Of a stretch of 64,000 nt of DNA, positions 56,501-64,000 are shown piece by piece. The notes beneath the pieces were generated by a model. It ran no database searches. It saw nothing but the letters and a program-made list of their open reading frames with translations, and was not told where the DNA came from. Source of the DNA: Flectonema sp. DT1601 (taxonomy: Eukaryota > Euglenozoa > Diplonemea > Diplonemida > Diplonemidae); contig OZ025785.1 in assembly GCA_964019425.1 (NCBI GenBank), positions 62,001 to 126,000 of the forward strand. The letters are read 5' to 3'. The position numbers and the translations under genes were made by a program. Every line of letters starts with the position of its first letter. Within the stretch, counting starts at the first letter, position 1.

Positions 56501-57083
56501 CAACGGGTTGAGTTTCAGTAAGTCGGTACCGGAGTCACCGACAACGTTTGCAGTTCCTTCATCAAAGGAATCAAGAACTATAACAACAGTGTAGGTGAAT
56601 AGTTGTTTGATATCACAATCAGGTGGAAGCATATTCTCCACGATGTACTTGTCGATAGCATGCGGCTCAAATGCATTTCCGACACTTCCCATCGACACAA
56701 ATACTGGGAAGTATTTCTCATTCAATTCTCTAATTAGTTTGACCCCCGCAGAAGTCTTCCCCCCTCCAGCCTCTGACTGCAGTACGAGTGGGGGTCGGTC
56801 GTCACTCTCAAGAAGGTCTTTAATCAATTTAGTTAAGCTGATGTCTTCAATTCCCTCTCTGCTGGTGACGCATTTGCACAAAGTCGGAACAAGTTTGCAC
56901 AAAGTCGGATCGACGTAACAACGTTCGAATTTTGCAAAAACGTATGTCGCAAGTGTGCACCACACCTCGCGCATTTGTTTCAACTGCTCCGATCTGGCCT
57001 GTGGTTTTTTATTACTCTCTTTCCCACAAGAACGACAACGGGCATACTCGTATAAAACATAAAGAACGTTCCTATAAGTATCC
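53572..57083 (-). CDS. NACHT-pentapeptide-WD40 NLR-like protein
   Basis: Two exons, 56231..57083 and 53572..56157, joined by GGG|GTATGT ... AACAG|GTG, phase 0. The 5' end is uncertain: the frame is open to a putative acceptor (TTTAG) at 57084, so upstream exons may exist; otherwise ATG 56974 is the first start. The first exon holds a NACHT NTPase: Walker A SEAGGGKTS, Walker B VVIVLDSFDEG, and sensor WVILTSRTE. The second begins with the helical region that follows NACHT cores (VYKAFIDG ... VRFHHKTLAEYLIASHIAK, a typical STAND motif), then pentapeptide-like repeats (about DLSGLRLEDVSFCGG...), then roughly a dozen WD40 blades to the C-terminus. NACHT proteins oligomerise on ATP binding when the sensor domain is engaged; WD40 is the probable sensor. 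Cytosolic. A role in innate sensing or programmed death is inference. Confidence 0.85.
55851..56203 (-). repeat. Exon/intron block shared by the two NACHT-family genes
   Basis: 55851..56203 and 58742..59088 are nearly identical, differing by a few bases and small in-frame indels (353 versus 347 bp). The block covers the intron end, the acceptor and about 105 codons of the helical region after the NACHT core. Outside it the two genes differ completely, so the ends are module boundaries. Confidence 0.93.
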
Positions 57084-59203
57084 CTAAATGAAGGGGGTGA
57101 AAAACAAGAAAAAAAGTGAAGTCAAATGTTTCTCACCCAACATCACTCGCAAGTGAAAACAAAAGGCTAAGTTACAAACTTTAACGAAATCATTAATCCG
57201 TTCGGTGCTTTGCAAGAAAATGATGTCACAGCTGCATCCAAAAATTCGTAACGTGCTGGGATTGTACACCCACAAGACTCGGAAAGTGGCATCATAGCTG
57301 AACAATGACTCTTCTTCCTTCTCTTTGACAGATAGCGGAGCAATATTCGCGGCAAACCCTAAGACAACGAGCAAAGAACAACGTTCTTTCCTCATAAAAG
57401 CATTTGTGCCTTCCACTTTCCGTGAAGTTGAAAAGAAATGATTAAACGACTTTATCTCACCTACCTCGAAATCCTTTGCAGAAAATCGGCTGTCTCCCTT
57501 CCACAGTAAGCGGTGCTCTGGAGGAAACCTCAGCAATGCTTTTCGTAAGTGATAAATAAACGGTTTGAGGTATTCGACGTATTTTTTATTTTCAGGATCG
57601 GTTTTCTCGTCGTTTCGTGCGACGTTGTACATTGATTCTTTGATCTTAGAAGTTCCGTAAAACACTGGCGAGGTGTAACAAACGGTAGCAATCAACATCT
57701 CCAAGGCATCTGTTGGGTCGCTGCCTATCAGACTAGCCATCCAAGGCTCAAAGTCACTCTTTAATTCTAACTTTTCTTTGAATTTGTTTACTTTTTCTTG
57801 AATTTGATCAACTACTTTGTTAAGTTTGCCATCTGCCCACTTAAGAGGAGACGACGGTGAAGCGATTCGCTTTTCCTTGCCGGTAAACAACTTTATGAAT
57901 TCCTTTTTCTTGGGAATGTAACCGTTGCTGAGAAAGTGATACGCGCCAGCATCTTCTGTATCTCTATCTGAGTTGCATTGATGTTCGTCATCCCCATCGG
58001 AACTCTCCGTTTCCCAGGTTTCAATAAGTTCTTTCAGCCTTTCGATGTTTTCTGTATACGATTTCGACAGTTCCCTCAACACCTCTACTGACAACCCTCC
58101 TTGAGCTCCGTTGACTAAAGGCGTTTCATTCGATGAGTTTGTTTTTACTTTAGATTGGTCATCCATGTTGTCAATCAGTAATCGGGTCATTTCATTATGA
58201 CCACACCAACAAGATCCATGAAGACTGTTTGATCCTTCGGAAGTTGTCATCGTCAAGTTGCTCTTTACGGTGTCAGAGCTCTGAATCCATTTCTCCATCA
58301 AGTTATGATTACCACTTCTGGCAACAATGTAAATCATAGGCCACGCAGACTTCCCAAAACATCTGCCGCTGGGGATCTCCATTTTCTTAAAATCTTCCCA
58401 GGAAACATATTCAATAAGGGAAGGCATCATTCTGTAACAGGAGTTTTGTTTATGAGTGTCCGCAGTGTTCTTTAGAACTCTGCGGAGTGCTTGTGTGCAA
58501 TTGGTTGCTTTAGCATCATCACTCAGCTCGCTTAGAAGTATCTGAAGACATTTGCAATCATCATTCTCCAAACAGAGGATCACAGTTGAGATGTTGATCT
58601 TATTCTCAGTGTGTGTATTTATTATCTTCTCCAGAACCATTTCCATCAACTTCGGGAAGTATCTGACTACGATATTTAATAATTCTTTCATAGTCTCGCT
58701 GTTATCCTTAAACTTATCAATCGCCCCATCATGTCTACCATACTTCGCAATGTGACTGGCAATTAGATATTCAGCCAACGTTTTGTGATGAAATCTTACA
58801 ACACCCATCTCGTAGTACACGGGCAGAAATATCACCAGTCTCTCGAACTCGGCTATCTCTTTGTCGTCTTTGAAATAACTCGATGGCGTTCCTTCCCAGT
58901 GCCCTTGTTGCAGCATACGACACGCCAGCATCTCTGCCATGCGTTTCACATCCGCAGATTTTATTAGTTTCTCATTTTCATCTTCCAACTGTTTCGCAAT
59001 GCCGTCGATAAACGCTTTGTAAACCGTGGATTTACTTGTCACCTGTTTGTTGATTTTGACCTTACTAACTTCCCTGTATTGATCAAAGATTAATTACCTT
59101 CTTCAAAAATAGATTTCGTATTTGCACACACCTCGCCTGTGTGATTCCACTGCTCCAAACCAACCTGTTTATCTTTCATAGCAACATTGAAGTGCTCTGT
59201 CAT
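57084..59203 (-). CDS. NACHT-family paralogue without NTPase, ankyrin-like and ART-like C-terminus
   Basis: Proposed exons are 59132..59203 (start ATG 59203, 24 codons) and 57084..59042, joined GAG|GTGTGT ... CAG|GTG, phase 0, about 676 residues. The short exon aligns with the start of the NACHT exon of the neighbouring gene (LEQ...GEV), but the NTPase core is absent. The next 105 residues are the shared helical region ending LAEYLIASHIAK. Then follow a helical stretch, ankyrin-like repeats (NSLHGSCWCGHNEMTRLLI, ETPLVNGAQGG) and, at about 480-640, an ADP-ribosyltransferase-like fold: LLWKGDS, FNHFFSTSRK (the STS strand) and EEESLFSYDATFRVL (ExE-type loop). Catalytic competence cannot be judged. 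A possible intron (G|GTGAGA ... TTTAG) at the 3' end would replace the last residues; its acceptor TAG is also the stop used here. A pyrimidine-rich acceptor just upstream of 59203 suggests a further 5' exon. Confidence 0.7.
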
Positions 59204-59538
59204 GTCACTTTCCCGTAGAAATACTGTAATATGAATTAAAAAGAACAGCAGTTTAAACAAAAAGATGCAGTCCACCAGACAAATGCCACATCGGTGACGA
59301 GCTTTCTTTTCCTTCTGTTCCTTAGTATTTGACTTATTTCATCCTCCAGTCATTTTTAACCCTAGACGGTATTAAGCAAAATAATCAGTGTTAAAAAGAT
59401 AAAACAAAACAAATTGCTGCACCAACTCCCAGTTTGACGTAGGAGATGGCTATCTCCTGTGTGAGATTACAATCACAAAGAATGAGACAGAGAGCATACT
59501 GTTCTTAGTCTACATTCTAACACGGAGGCAGCACTTAC
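59204..59538. other. Intergenic
   Basis: About 335 bp between the SecA-vWA gene and the ART-like gene. It includes the putative acceptor ttcatattacAG (minus strand, near 59225) upstream of the ART-like gene. No other feature seen. Confidence 0.5.
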
Positions 59539-62500
59539 TTAAACACTTCTAGGGTCTACATATCCAACTCCTCCCTTTGCTTCTCCCGGAGACATAACAT
59601 CACTCACACGCATACCTTCTAATATACGTTTAGCGATATTGGTTGCAATATCTTTTGCGAGTTTTTCAAAAGCCTCCTCTGATACTCCGGGTTTTTCAGA
59701 TGTGTTGAAGTCAAGAAGAGTATACTTACCGCCGGTGTCTTTCGCAATTTTTCGGAAATCATTATACGGTTCTTTCAGAGCATTAATCTTATGCAGAGCA
59801 TTAGTGTGGACGGGGATATTGGCGCTCTTCAGTTTTTGGACTTCAGCTTCAAAATCGGTACAATATCTCATGAACGATCGTTCTTTTTTCCAGTATGCTT
59901 CACCCTTAATTTCCTCACGCATTTTCTTCACTTTATTCTTTGGGTGGGGGGGAGCATCACCAGTAATCATAACAGCACTACGAGAATCCTTTTTAAATTC
60001 TTCATTCGCATAGGCAAGAGCAACTTCGATTGCCTCTTCGCCGTCACGGAGTTTAAAATGTGTTGAATCACCGCTTCCAATATGAATATTTTCTAAGAAA
60101 TCTTTTAGTTTGTCTGAATCGCTGGAATCTTTCCATCCCGAGATTGTAATTAAATGATCAGCATCTTTATCATAGTTACGATAGCCGACGATGTTTATTT
60201 CGAATCCCCTTTCGATACCTTGCATTTCAAGAATCAGTCCTATACCACGGAGTAACTGATCGAGAGTTTCTCTTACAGCATCAAATACAGGTTTCATTGA
60301 TGCCGTGGCGTCTATGCACAGCATTAATCGAAATGGGTTTTTGTCGGCGTTTGTCTTGACTATACATCTATTTATATTCAGAATGTAGTCTTGAATTTCT
60401 TCCACTTGAGCTTTGTGTTGTTCACTGCCAGGTGGAAGATCTTTCAGTTTTTTAAGGTTCTCTATAAAGTTCTTCCCCTCATCGTGATGACTTGTAGTTC
60501 TTTGCGCGTCCGTGGTTGCGTCAAGGAACTTCTTATCGTGGTGTTCGTCTCTTATTTCTTTTATGGCTTTGCGAACTTCGTCTATACGACGTTTGTCATC
60601 GGATGTGCTACCAGCTTCTTTCAATTGATCAATTTCATCCTCAGACATGTTGAAGTGATTACCTTTACGCAAGGAGTTCACATCAAATATGAGAGCCCAG
60701 CTACCTGGTTCTCCTTGGCGACCTACTCGACCTCTGGCTTGTGCCTCATCAGCCTCTGTGGGACTTAAGTATGTTTGGATTAGTAAGACTCCGTTGACTC
60801 TGGGTACTCTGACATCAGTTGTTTTTGGATCAATTCCTCTGGAGAATGGGTGAGTCATTGTTGATAATGTATTCATTTTAGGAATCTTATTAATCCCAGG
60901 ATGTTGTGAATTAATCTCACTATTCTGTGAGTCACCAATTGTTGAATTATCGTTTAGAGTATTGTGCTCAAACTTTCGAGAATCCAATTCATCAATTCGA
61001 CTGCACTTTTGGAAATCTCTTCGGTCCGAGTCCTTATCAAATAAAATACAGATTGGTCTTTTAGGATCCTCACTCGTTGTCTGTTGTAATATGAAGTCAA
61101 TGATTGCGCCGTGAAATTCCATTTTGTTTGCATCACCGCCAGTGTCTGTAACTTGCACTGTGGGCACGTTAATTTGTTTGTGCTCGTCACGGAAAGCAGA
61201 AGGCATGTAAGACTTGTGCACATCTTTAAGGGTTTCTTTAATCAAGCCGATTTCACTCTCGTGCATAGAGCTCAGAGTTCCCGTGAGCGCCAAGACAACA
61301 TCGTATGCTTCAACTATGCGTGCATATGCGATCTTAGCCCCAATAATATTTAGTACGATGTAGTGATTTCTTTCTTCCGTGGAAATGCTGCCTTCACTGT
61401 GAGCTGCAAAGGCGTGCCACATGGTCTTGTAGCTGTGTCGCTTCGTGTAAGATTTTCCGTGATTGTCTTCGTAGCAAATCCTCCGTTCCTTGCTTTCTGG
61501 ATCAATACCAACAAAGTAGGACTCTTTTGTATATGTGAATACATCCCTTAGCATGAGTCTCACGCAGCTCATCATTAATTTCTCCCAACGAGGATTATAT
61601 TTGCTAATTTCCCCAACACACTTCTTATACTCATCAGATTCAAATATCATTGTTTGATAATCAAATAAAGATTTTTGTGAACGAGACTTCTTCCATATCA
61701 GTTCAGCTAATGCCGTTAGTGACTCAAGTTTGAGAGTTTCCAGAGCAACGTACTCATTGGCGTAGTTTTCAAAATTCCAAAGTGTGTCCATTTCATCAAT
61801 AATTGCGATGGTCTTACCGGAAGTTATCCTATCACCTGTTTTGAGTTTATAATATTCTTTTAAACTTCGACTCCCTCACTACTGAAGTATGGTCATGGTG
61901 AGCAGCAAAAGATAATTTTAGTTTCCGTTGAAAAAGTACATACCTGAAACTGACTCTGGAGCAGCTCCCTTGGTAATAGCACAGGCGAGTCTCATTCGCA
62001 TGCTGCTTGAACCAGAGAGTATCCGTTCGCAGTGGTTTTCGTAGGTGTCCCAAGTGATCTTTCCACCTATACGAAGCTCCTCAAAAAGACGACGAAATCC
62101 CTCGTAATCACGTTTACAGAGATAATCTGAATAACACATGCAGTGAATAGTGTTTCCAAGAATAGCAAGCACTGCAGCAGCTATGGCTATAACAATAGAC
62201 TTCCCTTCACCAGTTAAGATTTCTAGGAAATGGTGTTTTAAGTTATCAATATTATACTCATGTGAGAGGTATGTTTCCGGATCAGATGTTTTGATATCAA
62301 GCGCCAGCATTCTGAAAACTGCGAGAACTTGAAGGACGTTGGGAGTGACAATAGCTGATTCTCTTCCACTTCCTTCAAGTACGGCTGTGTCTGTTGATCG
62401 AATAGACCATAAGGTGAATAGAGAAGTACATAGTTCCAGTACATCTCCATTTGTTACTTTAATCTCATAGTCTTGCATTTTTTTCACAAAATCTTTCAGA

Positions 62501-64000
62501 TCATCAACCCTTCCGCTTTTCACTCTTTGTTTCCAATTAACCTCAAATATTGTGTACATTGTTTTGAGACGTTGCTTATTAACAGGGGAATTCTTTGTGT
62601 CTTCGAATAACAAATTTAGTGCCTTTTCAATCGTCATGTGCTTCGTTTTATTATTTCGATCCTGAGTGAGAACTGCTTGGAAGACACTTCCATGGTCATT
62701 TTGTAATCCCTTAACATAGCTGGCTAAAGTATCATCTGTGTTGATATCAGTAAGGTAGTCCCTTACCATTGATAAACTAGAGAGTGTAGATGTTGTTGAC
62801 GATTCTGTTGATTGACGTAGTTCTGAGAACACGCCTGCAATGCTCTCCGTAACTGATATCTGATCTCCAAGCACTTGTAGTGTCAACAATCTGAGTGCAA
62901 GTGTCTTAGCAGCACTCTCCCTTTCTTTACATTTATCAAACGTTTTTACCCATTTAGTAGTTTGTTCCACAATCTTATCGGATAAGGTTTTCAGACATTC
63001 TCGTTTACTATCTGCGATGATTGTTTTCATCCTGATATCTATTTGAACATCGCTAGGCACGGCGTCATCATAGAATTTCAATAATGTACCGAGGGGTGCA
63101 AAAGTGGAGATCAGTTTTTTTTGATTTTCCTCATCTCCTACCACTACATGGTTCACTGAAACCTCGTTAACAATCCTAGTGATGACTTGATTTGTTGTGT
63201 CTTTCAATTCCTTAAAATAAGATTCGATGGCTGATGTCGCTGATGTCTTCCTCGTGAGTGTGTCGTTGTTGGAATCGACTAAGCAACGAATGCTGGTCAG
63301 AGAATTCCACACATCAATATAATACTCGTGTCCTCCCTTGTTAGTTTCTGTCCACCTTTTCTTGATTTCCAGAAGAGCAGAGTCTATACCGTCACCAAGT
63401 CCCTTGACGGTTTCCTGAAGTTGCTGTGTGGCATTGCTATGTGGAAGCCACGCAAAATCGCTCATTCTGTCGCGTAGACGACTACCATAAAACACTTTAA
63501 TAGATTTATCATTATTCTGAATGGCTTTAATTGATTCTAATAATGTTTTATCCGGAAGCTTTTGACACGCGGTCACGCAGGCTTCGTTCAACTTCTTAAA
63601 TTTCAACAAAGCTGTATCTAACTCCTCTTCTACTCTTGACACCGTATCCAGCCCCCCAGACAATAAGATATCTTTTAAAAACGGAATAAGTTCATGGACA
63701 GCATTGCAATCAGACTCGGAAATATCAGATAACCCCTCGTTATAAGATCGTAACTTGTCGGACAGATCCCCGGAATGTTTTTTAAAATGTTCATCCGCAC
63801 TCGTTACCCAGCTGCTTATGGTATTTTTAACTTTCTCTTGCTGTTCTTTGGGGGCATCAAAGCCCTCGACAACGGGCATAAAATCGTTCCAAGATTTCTT
63901 AAAACTGACTAAGGCAGAAACACTGCTGGATGGGTGTTTCCAATTTTTTACAAACAGTTCCGCACTATTCTCAAGTGGAGGTAATATTTCACTGAGGTAC
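59539..64000 (-). CDS. SecA-like ATPase fused to a vWA domain, 5' end beyond window
   Basis: Exons 61944..64000 (partial) and 59539..61874, over 1460 residues in the window. The donor is TCAG|GTATGT; the acceptor I chose (GTGAG|GG, 61875) keeps the frame but is not pyrimidine-rich. The N-terminal part is a long helical, coiled-coil-like region. Then a SecA-type DEAD motor: GEGKS Walker A (near 62200), ITWDTYENHCERIL, IIDEMD (Walker B, near 61790), LTGTLSSM, a motif V-like THPFSRGIDPKTTD and QARGRVGRQGEPGS (motif VI, near 60725). A von Willebrand A domain follows with MIDAS DATAS (near 60300) and ITGDAPPH. Bacterial SecA drives protein export; this has no transit peptide in view and lacks the usual SecA C-terminus. 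A cytosolic remodelling or sensing ATPase is plausible but unproven. Confidence 0.85.

Noticed and set aside
57084-57140. Joining the ART-like exon to the NACHT exon through the GTGAGA...TTTAG intron as one protein
   Set aside because: The phases do not match (1 nt left over plus 1 nt), so NACHT would be read out of frame; I treat them as separate genes.

Overview
This is a nuclear genomic window from a protist-type eukaryote. Its genes carry short GT-AG introns, two have ciliary or vesicle-traffic character, and TAA, TAG and TGA all act as stops. The species cannot be named from sequence alone. A CEP164-like ciliary protein, a P4-ATPase, a Rab, NACHT/WD40 genes and SecA-like ATPases fit several alveolate, rhizarian or related lineages.

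Every recognisable host gene lies on the minus strand. The window falls into two compartments. From 1 to about 25.2 kb there are single-copy housekeeping-type genes: CEP164-like (partial), a Tudor-like protein, a P4-type lipid flippase, a membrane-anchored methyltransferase-fold protein, a Rab4-like GTPase, a Cys-rich type I membrane protein with a 35-residue tandem repeat, and a fused NYN nuclease-DExH helicase. The introns and intergenic DNA here are full of poly-A and poly-T runs, often 15-25 nt long.

From about 25.3 to 64 kb long homopolymers almost vanish and the content is accessory. A piggyBac-like DNA transposon with matching TTAA-type ends has lost its transposase core. Next come seven tandem copies (called A to G here, 28.1-50.7 kb) of an intracellular gene family: a roughly 290-residue N-terminal domain with one EF-hand-like loop, then 7 to 23 BspA-like 25-residue leucine-rich repeats. 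Copy D has lost its start codon and copy E has had its 5' part replaced by an inverted segment. A decayed pogo-type DNA transposon follows on the plus strand.

The right end holds three large conflict- or sensor-like genes: a NACHT-pentapeptide-WD40 protein; a paralogue that keeps the helical part downstream of the NACHT core but lacks the NTPase itself, and ends in ankyrin-like and ADP-ribosyltransferase-like regions; and a SecA-like ATPase fused to a von Willebrand A domain, running off the right edge.

The best candidate for an undescribed system is this right-hand block, with its LRR array, module-swapping NACHT family and SecA-vWA ATPase, beside the NYN-helicase. An innate-sensing or self-defence role is inference only.
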